This document shows positions 1 to 8,171 of a stretch of 10,182 nt of DNA, in pieces. The stretch spans positions 1 to 10,182 of the forward strand of contig JAHWKH010000056.1 of NCBI GenBank assembly GCA_019347995.1. The letters run 5' to 3'. How positions within the stretch are numbered: the first letter of the stretch is position 1; each line of letters begins with the position of its first letter. The DNA is from Gemmatimonadota bacterium (GTDB taxonomy: Bacteria > Gemmatimonadota > Gemmatimonadetes > Longimicrobiales > UBA6960). The notes beneath the pieces are model-generated. The model did no database searches. It was not told the DNA's origin and saw only the letters and a list, made by a program, of their open reading frames with translations. The position numbers and the translations under genes were made by a program.

Positions 1-981
<981 letters not shown>

Positions 982-1089
982 GGCTGCTGCTCCTGGAGAG
1001 CGTCTGCGTGGTGGTTGGCGCGTGGGCCGGACAAGGAGCTACCCTGGGCTCCGGTCGACGATTCAGGACACCATCGCCGGAGGAGCTCC
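982..1089. promoter_or_regulatory. Divergent intergenic region between guaB and dinB-like gene
   Basis: This 108-base gap must hold the promoters of both divergent genes. It contains the guaB ribosome site (AGGAG on the minus strand, 990-994) and the plus-strand GGAGGAG ending at 1085 before the ATG at 1090. The only plus-strand sigma-70-like pair I can find is TTGGCG (1015-1020) with TACCCT (1040-1045), spaced 19 bases, which is weak. No riboswitch or clear operator palindrome is visible. Confidence 0.35.
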
Positions 1090-1626
1090 ATGCGCACCCT
1101 GACCCTCTCACTCGCCGCGGCCGCCCTGCTGACGTTCCATGCCCCCGCCTCCGCCCAATCCACGGCCACGGCGGTGGCCGACGAGGTCCTGGGCCAGTTC
1201 GACGCCTCGGCGCAGAAGCTCGTGGCGCTGGCCAGGGCCATGCCCGCGGACGCGTACGACTGGCGGCCGATGGAGGGCGTGGCGTCGGTCGCCGACGTCT
1301 ACATGCACATCGCGCGCTACAACTACTACTACCCCGACGTGGCGATGGGCGTGGAGCCGCCTTCCGGCATCGACTACGAGCGCTGGGAGGGCCACGTCAC
1401 GGAGAAGGAGGCGGCGGTGGCGATCCTGGAGCGCTCCATGGAGCACGTCCGGCAGGTCGCGGCGGGCATGTCCGACGCGGACTGGGCGGAGGACACGCGC
1501 CTCTACGGCCGCGACATCCCCCGCTGGTCGGTGCTCCTGCAGCTCGTGACCCACATGAACGAGCACCTCGGCCAATCCATCGCCTACGCCCGCAGCAACC
1601 ACGTCGTGCCGCCGTGGTCGAGCTGA
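1090..1626 (+). CDS. Exported DinB/YfiT-like putative metal-binding protein
   Basis: A 178-residue protein of the DinB/YfiT four-helix-bundle superfamily. Members bind a divalent metal through three histidines; some are thiol-dependent S-transferases (bacillithiol or mycothiol type), most have no known reaction. The start at ATG 1090 has AGGAG at 1081-1085 and gives a clean signal peptide (residues 1-22) with an ASA|Q cleavage site, so the mature protein should act in the periplasm. The likely triad is visible: His73 in the helix VYMHIARY, and His155 and His159 in THMNEHLGQ (153-162). The aromatic run YNYYYP (77-82) follows the first His. An in-frame extension to 190 is open but lies over guaB on the opposite strand and would bury the signal peptide. 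The stop is 8 bases before the next start, so the two genes are probably co-transcribed. Family call is firm; substrate is unknown. Confidence 0.87.
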   Translation: MRTLTLSLAAAALLTFHAPASAQSTATAVADEVLGQFDASAQKLVALARAMPADAYDWRPMEGVASVADVYMHIARYNYYYPDVAMGVEPPSGIDYERWEGHVTEKEAAVAILERSMEHVRQVAAGMSDADWAEDTRLYGRDIPRWSVLLQLVTHMNEHLGQSIAYARSNHVVPPWSS

Positions 1627-1632
1627 GGGGAG
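1625..1632 (+). promoter_or_regulatory. Ribosome binding site deciding a GTG start
   Basis: GAGGGGAG overlaps the dinB-like stop codon and lies 2 bases before the GTG at 1635 (the GAGG core is 6 bases away). No ATG in this frame lies near the start of the signal peptide, so this site together with the hydrophobic leader that follows fixes the start at GTG. The overlap suggests translational coupling between the two genes. Confidence 0.6.
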
Positions 1633-1634
1633 TC

Positions 1635-3299
1635 GTGAGATCCCGCCGCTTCGCCCCGCGCGCCGCCCTCGCCGTCCTCGCCGTCCTCGCCGCGGGCGGA
1701 GGGGCTCCGCTGGGCGCCCAGAGCGTCCCCACCCCCGCCCAGGTCGACAGCGTCTTCGCCGGCATCGGCGGCTCCGAAGCCCCCGGGTGTGCCGTTGGCG
1801 TGAGCGTGGACGGGAGGCCGGTGCTGGAGCGGGCCTACGGCATGGCCGATTTGGAGCACGGCGTCGTGAACACGCCGGCGTCCCGCTTCGAGGCGGGATC
1901 GGTCTCCAAGCAGTTCACGGCCGCCGCCGTGATCCTGCTGGCGCTGGAGGGGAAGCTGTCGCTGGACGACGACGTCAGGACCCACTTCCCCGAGCTGCCC
2001 GACTACGGCGAGACCGTCACGGTCCGCCACCTCCTGAACCACACCAGTGGGCTCCGGGACTGGGGCTCGGTGGCTTCCCTGGGCGGCTGGCCGCGGACGA
2101 CGCGGGTCCATACGCACGAGCACGTCCTCGACATCCTGTCACGGCAGCGCTCACTGAACTACCCGCCGGGGCGCCACTACTCCTACACGAACAGCGGCTA
2201 CAACCTGCAGGCGATGCTGGTGGAGCGGGTCTCGGGTATGCCCTTCGCCGAGTTCAGCCGCGAGCGCATCTTCGAGCCGCTGGGGCTCACGCGCACCGAG
2301 TGGCGCGACGACTTCACCCGAGTCGTCGAGGACCGGGCCGTCGCGTACGAGCCGGCGCCAGGCGGCGGCTGGCGCATGGACATGCCCTTCGAGGACGTCC
2401 ACGGCAACGGCGGCCTCCTCACCACGGTGGGCGACCTGCTCGCCTGGACCGAGAGCCTCGAGACCGGTGCGCTCGCGGGGCCGGCCCTGGTCGAGGAGAT
2501 GCATCGCCAGGGCGTGCTGACCGACGGCCGGACCATCGACTACGCCAGCGGGCTGGTGGTCTCCGACTATCGGGACCTCCCCCTGGTGAGGCACAGCGGC
2601 TCCACCGCCGGCTACCGCGCGTACCTGGCGCGCTTCCCGGAGGAGCGCGTGGGCGTGGCGGTGCTGTGCAACGCGGCCGACGCGGGCGCGGGTGGGCTCC
2701 TCCACGGGGTGGCCGATCTGGCGTTGGCGGGGGCGCTGGGCCCGGAGGCGGGGGAGCCGGAGGGTGTGGCGCTGCCCGCGTCGGCGCTGGCCGCGCGGGA
2801 AGGGACCTATCGGAACACGCGCACCCACGAGGCCCTTCGCCTCAGCGCGGCCGACGGAGGCCTGCGGATCGACGACCGTACCCGGCTCGTCCCCCTGTCG
2901 GACCGCCGCTTCCAGACGGGCGGCGGCACGACGTACACGTTCGAGGCAGCCTCGGACGCGAGCGAGCGCTCCGCGTTCGTGCGCGAGGACGGCGAAGGGG
3001 ACCGGGTGCGCTTCGAGCCGGTGGCCTCCTTCGATCCGACGACGGCCGAGCTCGCCGCATACACGGGCACGTTCCACAGCGACGAGGCCGAAGCCACCTA
3101 CACCTTCAGCGTCCAGGACGGCCGCCTCCACGTGGAGGCCCGCTACGGCGAGTCCGTGCCGCTCACGCCGGTCTACCGTGACGCGTTCGAAGGCCGCGGC
3201 GGGACGTGGCGCTTCCTGCGCGACGGCGCGGGGCGCGTCGTCGAGGTGAGCTCCATCACGTCGCGGGTGTGGGACATGCGGTTCGGGCGGGTGCGGTAG
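1635..3299 (+). CDS. Exported beta-lactamase-family serine hydrolase with duplicated C-terminal domain
   Basis: A 554-residue serine hydrolase of the class C beta-lactamase/penicillin-binding-protein-like family (Pfam PF00144 type). Members include DD-peptidases, D-aminopeptidases and esterases as well as beta-lactamases. The GTG start gives a signal peptide of about 28 residues ending LGA|Q; it contains a small tandem LAVLAVLAA repeat. Catalytic motifs are complete: S89-V-S-K92 (nucleophile and base), Y184-T-N186, and H320-S-G322 in the place of KTG. LLNHTSGL (133-140) is a typical family motif. After residue about 380 come two related beta-rich units, starting LAAREGTY (385) and LAAYTGTF (473), like the lipocalin-like tails common in this family. 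HSG and the tail favour an esterase or D-peptidase over a true beta-lactamase. An open frame reaches back to 1008 but lacks support: it runs across the dinB-like gene in another frame. Confidence 0.92.
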   Translation: MRSRRFAPRAALAVLAVLAAGGGAPLGAQSVPTPAQVDSVFAGIGGSEAPGCAVGVSVDGRPVLERAYGMADLEHGVVNTPASRFEAGSVSKQFTAAAVILLALEGKLSLDDDVRTHFPELPDYGETVTVRHLLNHTSGLRDWGSVASLGGWPRTTRVHTHEHVLDILSRQRSLNYPPGRHYSYTNSGYNLQAMLVERVSGMPFAEFSRERIFEPLGLTRTEWRDDFTRVVEDRAVAYEPAPGGGWRMDMPFEDVHGNGGLLTTVGDLLAWTESLETGALAGPALVEEMHRQGVLTDGRTIDYASGLVVSDYRDLPLVRHSGSTAGYRAYLARFPEERVGVAVLCNAADAGAGGLLHGVADLALAGALGPEAGEPEGVALPASALAAREGTYRNTRTHEALRLSAADGGLRIDDRTRLVPLSDRRFQTGGGTTYTFEAASDASERSAFVREDGEGDRVRFEPVASFDPTTAELAAYTGTFHSDEAEATYTFSVQDGRLHVEARYGESVPLTPVYRDAFEGRGGTWRFLRDGAGRVVEVSSITSRVWDMRFGRVR

Positions 3300-3325
3300 G
3301 ACGGGACGTCCCTGAACGCCGCGGA

Positions 3326-3355
3326 GCCCGGGTGGCGATCCACCGCCACCCGGGC
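3326..3355. terminator. Perfect 12-bp hairpin between convergent genes (bidirectional terminator)
   Basis: The left arm GCCCGGGTGGCG (3326-3337) is exactly complementary to the right arm CGCCACCCGGGC (3344-3355), with a 6-base loop ATCCAC. It starts 26 bases after the serine hydrolase stop and ends 47 bases before the susD stop, in a gap without genes. There is no T tract on either strand, so it would act as a T-less hairpin terminator or with Rho. The symmetry means it can serve both transcripts. Confidence 0.75.
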
Positions 3356-3402
3356 CCCCGGCTGATCCCTGCGACGTCCGCTTCGGCAAGGGGGGCCTCC
3401 CC

Positions 3403-4737
3403 TCAGCCCTGCTCCACGGTGGGAACGGGGAAGCAGGTCCAGTCCTCGTACGGCTGACCGTACTGGTCCACCCCGTTCGGATGGTCGGAGCCCGGCTCGC
3501 CGAGGAAGGGCACCTCGTGCTCGGTGCCGCGCCACTTCAGATGGTCGCGCAGACGGCCGCCGCCCTCGGCGAACAGCTCCCGCCTGCGCTCTTCGATGAT
3601 GTGCCGGATCACGTCCGAGCGGCTGGGGATGTCCTCCTCGGTGACCGCCGGGATCCCGGCCCGGTCGTGGAACATCTGGAGGATCTGCCGCGCCCGCGGC
3701 AGGTCACCGCTCAAAGCCGCGGCTTCGGCGATGAAGAGCTGGGCCTCCTTCCATGAGGCCAGCGTCGTGGGGGCGTTGAACGAATTCGCCTTGTCGTGCC
3801 GCCAGTGCGGCGTGGTGAAGTCGAACCCCAGGGACGTGCCGTCCCACGAAACGTCCACGCGCGGATCGACCACGCCCTTCCAGCGCACGTCCCGGTAGCT
3901 GGGCGCCACGGTGGCGTGCTTCTGGGACGCAGGGTCCGCCGCGCGGCCGTTGATGGCCTCGTACATGGCGTTCTGCCTGTCGCCGGGCGTCTGGTCGCGG
4001 GTCACCACGAAGACGAAGCCCTCGGGAACCTGCTCGGCGTCCTCGATGGCCCCGGCGTAGTTCTCCTGCGTGAGACGCGCCCGCGCCCGTCCCACCCGGG
4101 CCAGGTTGACGAGGTCGTCGCGGCCCACCTGCGACGCGAGCTGGATGGCCTCGGAGAAGCTCTCCTCGGCGAGGGTCGCCAGCTCGGCGCCCTCGAGCAC
4201 GGCGTCACCCCCGTCCAGCGGAGTCCCGCAGAAACCTTCGCTGAACGCGATCAGCGGCCAGCCACCATACGCCCGGATGGTCGCCAGGAACTCGGTCTTG
4301 TCCGGCACGGCGGCGGCGTCGAAGGCGGCGATGCGCTCGTAGTTGCTGTTCGCCTGGAAGCGCGCCCCGTGCAGCGGAGTGAAGAGGCCGTAGCTGGCCC
4401 CGCAGCCGCCGGTGGCGTACGCGCCGAAATCGGGGGGCACGTCGCGCAGCCCCCACCGCTTCATCGTCGAGTTGCCGGAGCTCTGGATCCACTCGTCGGA
4501 GTGGTGGCTGGCGGCGGCCACGTAGTTGTCCCAGGAGCATTCCACGTCGGCGATCACAGAGTTCACCAGCGTGCCCGCCAGGCGGGGGTTGTCGAGCGCC
4601 TCTTCCGGAACGCGGCCCGGGATGTCCACCTCCAGCAGGTTCTGGGTGTCGACACAGGCTCCGAGGGCGACGCCCAGGGCCAGGGCCAGCGCTCCGGCCC
4701 GCAGCGTCCTCCGTGCGATGGGGTGCTTGCGGCTCAT
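3403..4737 (-). CDS. SusD/RagB-like outer-membrane substrate-binding lipoprotein
   Basis: A 444-residue lipoprotein that would sit on the cell surface as the lid of the SusC-like receptor encoded just upstream and bind its substrate. The ATG at 4737 has AGGAGG at 4747-4752, 9 bases away, and opens a lipoprotein signal with lipobox L25-G-A-C28. Helical, TPR-like SusD features include the central AEESFSEAIQLA (190-201), NLARVGRARARL (211-222), SWKEAQLFIAEAAAL (328-342), and the family-typical C-terminal IIEERRRELFAEGGGRLRDH (380-399). Four further cysteines (67, 112, 170, 435) could form disulfides. It is shorter than Bacteroides SusD, which is usually 500 residues or more. An upstream extension to 4935 is open but overlaps susC in another frame and is not likely. 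The substrate cannot be told from sequence. Confidence 0.92.
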   Translation of the reverse strand: MSRKHPIARRTLRAGALALALGVALGACVDTQNLLEVDIPGRVPEEALDNPRLAGTLVNSVIADVECSWDNYVAAASHHSDEWIQSSGNSTMKRWGLRDVPPDFGAYATGGCGASYGLFTPLHGARFQANSNYERIAAFDAAAVPDKTEFLATIRAYGGWPLIAFSEGFCGTPLDGGDAVLEGAELATLAEESFSEAIQLASQVGRDDLVNLARVGRARARLTQENYAGAIEDAEQVPEGFVFVVTRDQTPGDRQNAMYEAINGRAADPASQKHATVAPSYRDVRWKGVVDPRVDVSWDGTSLGFDFTTPHWRHDKANSFNAPTTLASWKEAQLFIAEAAALSGDLPRARQILQMFHDRAGIPAVTEEDIPSRSDVIRHIIEERRRELFAEGGGRLRDHLKWRGTEHEVPFLGEPGSDHPNGVDQYGQPYEDWTCFPVPTVEQG

Positions 4738-4766
4738 GGCTCGTCTCCTCCTCTCGGCGGCGCGCA
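4738..4766 (-). promoter_or_regulatory. susC-susD junction with strong ribosome binding site
   Basis: The 29-base gap contains AGAGGAGGAG on the minus strand (4745-4754) and no hairpin. The strong Shine-Dalgarno and absence of a terminator support co-transcription, with efficient re-initiation on susD. Confidence 0.7.
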
Positions 4767-7700
4767 TCAGAAGGTCACCCGGGCGGTGAGGAGCAGCCGC
4801 TTGATGGGCGACCACGCCTCCTGGACGTAGGCGCTGAGGCCTCCAGGGTCGGTGGACGTCCCGCTGGTGTTGCGCTGCTCCGGATCGCGGATGGGATAGC
4901 CGAACATCTCGTCCGTGGCCTGCCAGACGGTCCACAGGTTGTGGGCCGACAGGGTGAGTGAGAGGCGGTCGGCGCCCAGGTTCCCCACCAGGCCGGCGGG
5001 CACGGTGTACGTGGCCGACACCCGGCGCAGCTTGGCGAAGGAGGCGTCGATGAGGCCGGCCTGATTGATGCCCTCGCGACCGAGGGACTCGTACGCCAGG
5101 AAGATGGGATCCGTGCGCTCCAGCACCGCCCTCGTGTTGCGGAAGAAGAGGTGGGCGCCCGCGGCGTTTCCGTTCACCATCGTGTGGCCGCCCTGGTAGT
5201 CCACCTGCGTGAAGAGCTGCAGGTTTCCGCCGATCGTCAGCGTGGTGCTGAGCGAGGCTTCACGCGTCGGGACCGGGGAGCCGCGGAAGAGCCGCGGCGC
5301 CTCGCCGCAGGGCACCGCCGCGCCGCCGCCCCGCGAGAGGTTGCTGGCGCCGGGGATCGTGGCGCCGCCCTCGCACATCACGTTCACGGCCCGGGCGTCG
5401 GCACCACTCCCCTCGATGTCCGCAGACACCACCCTCTTGAGGAAGATCGCCCCCAGCGGGAAGCCCTCCACGTACATCTGGCCGGCGTTGCCCGTGGTCG
5501 GATTCTGCCCCTGCAGGATCTGGGGCGGCAGACCTCCAAGGTTCACCAGCTCGTTGTCGTTCGTGGAGAGGTTCAGCGCCATGTCGAGGTCCCAGCCCGC
5601 CGTCTCCCAGACGTTGGCGTCGAGGCCGAGCTCGAAGCCCCGGTTGGTGACCTCACCGATGTTGCGGAACTGGATGCCAGGGAAGCCCACCGATGGCCGC
5701 ACGGGCACCTGCACGATGGCGTCCTGGCGGACCTGGTCGTAGAACGTGAACTGGACGCTGACGCGGTCCTGGAAGAAGGTGCCGTCGAAGCCCAGCTCCA
5801 GCTCCTCGCCTACCTCGGGCTCCAGGTCCGGGTTGCCCACGTTCTCGGGGCGCAGCGTCGAGGCCCCTCCGGAGCCCACCGCGGGCTCGTACGTCCTCAG
5901 GGCGGCGAACACGTCCGGCTGCTGGCCCGCCTGGCCCCACGCACCGCGCAGCTTGAGCTGCGAGACCCAATCACGCCCCTGGAGGAACGGCTCCTCCGAG
6001 ATCACCCAGCTGGCGCTGACCTTCGGGTAGACCACGAAGTCGAAGTTCTCGCCGAACGCCGAGTTGTCGTCGCCGCGCACGGCGCCCGTGAGGAAGATGC
6101 GGTTGCGCCAGGAGAGCTGCTCCTGGAGGTAGGCGCCCAGCGTCTTGTTCTCGACGAAGCCTTCCTCCGCGCTCTTCTGCGAGCCGGCGCTCACGGTCTC
6201 GAGCGTGGGCACCGCGAAGATCGATCCGGAGGCGAAGATCCAGTCGAGCTCCTTCTGGTAGAACTGCATTCCGCCCGACGTGGCGAGGCTCACGTCCGCC
6301 GTCGGCTCCCAGGTGGCCGTGGCCGAGTAGTCGGTGGAGATGAATTGCGCCGTCTGGCGCTGCGCCGACTTGGCACCCTGCGGCACGAAGTGTCCGGGGC
6401 CGTTGATGGGCCGGTAGAGCTGCGTGTTGTTCGTCTCGGTCCAGTCGGCGCCCCACGTGAACCGGTGGGTGAACCAGTCGGTGGGCCGGTGGGTGGCCGT
6501 GGCGTTGTAGGTCGTGCGGTTCACGGACTGGAGGCCCTCCACCGAGTCGGCCAGGACCTCGGGGAGATAGCCGATGTAGCCACGGAAGGCGCCGTCCACC
6601 GCGTTCGACAGCCCGGATCCCTCCTCGCATCCGGGGGCGGGGCACGACCAGAGGATGGCCGTCGTCACCGGCTGGTTCGCCGACGGAGACTCGTACCTCG
6701 ATCGCACGCCGCTGATTCCGAACTGGATGTCCACGTCCTGGCGCGGCGTCCAGTTGAGGTTGGCCCGGCCGGTGAGCTGGTTCTTCCAGTTGTAGTCGAC
6801 GATGCCCTCGTCCCGGTCCCAGTCGCCGGAGAAGTAGTAGCGGAGGTCGTCGGTGCCCCCGCTCACGCTGCCGCCGTAGGACATGGGCCGTCCGGTCTGG
6901 AACCACTCGTTGCCGTTCCGGATGCGGTCCTCCCGCAGGACGTTGAACGCCACGATCTCACCGGGCTGGCAGGTGCCCGACGTGCCCTGGCAACGGAAGT
7001 GAGTCTCGGGGAAGTACTCCTCGGGATCCGCGATCCAGTTGGCGCCCTGCTTCACCGTGAGTGTGAAGCGGGCGCTGCCCCGGTCACCCTTCTTCGTGAT
7101 GACGTTGATGACGCCGTTGGAAGCCTCGGTGCCATAGAGCGTCGCGGCGGCCGGGCCCTTGATGACCTCCACCGACTCGATGTCGTCCGGATTGATGTCG
7201 TTGAGACGCGACGGCGGCACCCCGAAGTCCACGCCCACGCCACCGATGCCGCCACCCTGGTCGGCGTTGTCGCCGTTGACCCGGATGCCGTCCACGTAGA
7301 CCAGAGGCTGGGAGTTGAGGGAGATCGAGCTGGCGCCGCGGATGCGGATGTTCGCGCCCCCTCCCACCTCACCGCCTCCCACCGCCACGTTGACGCCGGG
7401 CATGGTCCCGCTCAGGAGCGACTCCATGTCCGGGGGCGGCGCGAGCTGGTTGAGCTGATCGGCGCGGATGGTGCCGACCACGTTGCCCAGCGATCGGGCC
7501 TGCTGCTCGCCGGCCGTCCCCGTCACCACCAGCGCGTCGAGCTCCACCGCCCGCGGGTCCATGCGAATCACGAGGTCGGTGTTGCCGACCGCCACGTCCT
7601 GGCGCCATGTCCGGTAGCCGAGCATCACCACCTCGAGGGTGACGGTGCCCTGACGCACGTCGGAGATGAGGAAGCGGCCGTTGGACTGGCTCAGCACGCC

Positions 7701-7907
7701 CTGACCCGTCCCGGGGATGGCGATCTGCACGCCTGAGAGGGGCTGTCCGCTGCTGGCGTCCACGACGATTCCCCCGATGGCGTTCTGCCCGGCCAGGGGC
7801 AGACACGTCACCAGGGCGACGGCGAAGACCGCCAGGGCGTGGCACAATGGGAACGCGGCCCCGCGGACGGAGCGGCGGAATCGTAGGCTGGAGCGTGGAG
7901 GGGACAT
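4767..7907 (-). CDS. SusC/RagA-like TonB-dependent outer-membrane receptor
   Basis: A 1046-residue TonB-dependent transporter that imports substrate delivered by the SusD-like partner. The ATG at 7907 has AAGGAGG at 7914-7920, 6 bases away. Domains in order: signal peptide (about 1-40); carboxypeptidase-regulatory-like beta domain (44-118, IGGIVVDASSGQPLSGV); a Ton-box-like stretch LDALVVTG (123-130); plug (about 135-275) with the SusC signature SLNSQPLVYVDGIRV (196-210) and GPAAATLYGTEASNGVINVI (251-270); then a 22-strand-type barrel ending in the usual C-terminal Phe (RVTF). No STN sigma-signalling domain precedes the regulatory-like domain, so there is no sign of transmembrane anti-sigma signalling. 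Cysteine pairs at 306/313, 422/427 and 845/867 lie in stretches that look like outer loops. The stop is 29 bases before the susD start, giving a susC-susD operon. Substrate unknown. Confidence 0.95.
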   Translation of the reverse strand: MSPPRSSLRFRRSVRGAAFPLCHALAVFAVALVTCLPLAGQNAIGGIVVDASSGQPLSGVQIAIPGTGQGVLSQSNGRFLISDVRQGTVTLEVVMLGYRTWRQDVAVGNTDLVIRMDPRAVELDALVVTGTAGEQQARSLGNVVGTIRADQLNQLAPPPDMESLLSGTMPGVNVAVGGGEVGGGANIRIRGASSISLNSQPLVYVDGIRVNGDNADQGGGIGGVGVDFGVPPSRLNDINPDDIESVEVIKGPAAATLYGTEASNGVINVITKKGDRGSARFTLTVKQGANWIADPEEYFPETHFRCQGTSGTCQPGEIVAFNVLREDRIRNGNEWFQTGRPMSYGGSVSGGTDDLRYYFSGDWDRDEGIVDYNWKNQLTGRANLNWTPRQDVDIQFGISGVRSRYESPSANQPVTTAILWSCPAPGCEEGSGLSNAVDGAFRGYIGYLPEVLADSVEGLQSVNRTTYNATATHRPTDWFTHRFTWGADWTETNNTQLYRPINGPGHFVPQGAKSAQRQTAQFISTDYSATATWEPTADVSLATSGGMQFYQKELDWIFASGSIFAVPTLETVSAGSQKSAEEGFVENKTLGAYLQEQLSWRNRIFLTGAVRGDDNSAFGENFDFVVYPKVSASWVISEEPFLQGRDWVSQLKLRGAWGQAGQQPDVFAALRTYEPAVGSGGASTLRPENVGNPDLEPEVGEELELGFDGTFFQDRVSVQFTFYDQVRQDAIVQVPVRPSVGFPGIQFRNIGEVTNRGFELGLDANVWETAGWDLDMALNLSTNDNELVNLGGLPPQILQGQNPTTGNAGQMYVEGFPLGAIFLKRVVSADIEGSGADARAVNVMCEGGATIPGASNLSRGGGAAVPCGEAPRLFRGSPVPTREASLSTTLTIGGNLQLFTQVDYQGGHTMVNGNAAGAHLFFRNTRAVLERTDPIFLAYESLGREGINQAGLIDASFAKLRRVSATYTVPAGLVGNLGADRLSLTLSAHNLWTVWQATDEMFGYPIRDPEQRNTSGTSTDPGGLSAYVQEAWSPIKRLLLTARVTF

Positions 7908-8171
7908 GGCGTGCCTCCTTCTGGAAGATGGGTGCGCCGGGCGACCGGTCCGCGTTGGGGGGGCGGCTGTCTGCAGCTCCGGGGCGCGACCCAGCTCCCC
8001 GAAGCTTCAACCTTTCCTCCGAAGGTAGGATACGTCGGCAGGAGCCGGCAATTTTCAACCGTCTGGCCGACCCCGGCGCGGCCGGCCACTTTGGAAACGC
8101 CTCGCCCGGCCGCCCGTGGGACACCACCCCGGGACCGGCGCGGACCGTACGTCTCCCATACGGAGCGCCCC
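7908..8171. promoter_or_regulatory. Divergent intergenic region between susC-like and amidase genes
   Basis: This 264-base gap must hold the promoters for both divergent genes. It contains the susC ribosome site (AAGGAGG, minus strand, 7914-7920) and a notably AT-richer island at about 8001-8060. In the island are the palindrome GAAGCTTC (8001-8008) and two direct copies of TTCAACC (8006-8012 and 8054-8060), which read GGTTGAA on the susC strand. For susC, TTGAAA (8053-8058) and TATCCT (8027-8032) resemble -35 and -10 elements, but their 20-base spacing is too long, so no exact promoter is claimed. No open frame with gene character is seen. On the amidase side CTCC (8153-8156) can pair with the GGAG Shine-Dalgarno (8162-8165). 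Confidence 0.5.

Noticed and set aside
1008..1634. N-terminal extension of the serine hydrolase by 209 residues
   Set aside because: The extension is a shadow of the dinB-like gene in another frame; the GTG at 1635 has a ribosome site and opens a signal peptide.
1635..3299. A true antibiotic-resistance beta-lactamase
   Set aside because: The family is broad and the HSG motif with a beta-rich C-terminal tail is more typical of esterases and D-peptidases, so no resistance claim is made.
2151..3389. A 412-codon open frame on the minus strand opposite the serine hydrolase
   Set aside because: Low-complexity, GC-driven composition with no motif; the plus strand holds a complete hydrolase with all catalytic motifs.
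3796..4830. A 344-codon plus-strand open frame opposite the susD-like gene
   Set aside because: Antisense shadow of a recognised lipoprotein gene; it also runs past the susD start into susC.
5151..7736. An 861-codon open frame on the plus strand opposite the susC-like gene
   Set aside because: It is rich in Arg, His, Val and Ala as expected of an antisense frame in GC-rich coding DNA, has no recognisable domain, and the opposite strand encodes a clear TonB-dependent receptor.
7911..8171. N-terminal extension of the amidase by 87 residues
   Set aside because: It would place the signal peptide internally and fill the only promoter-sized gap between divergent genes; the ATG at 8172 is preferred.
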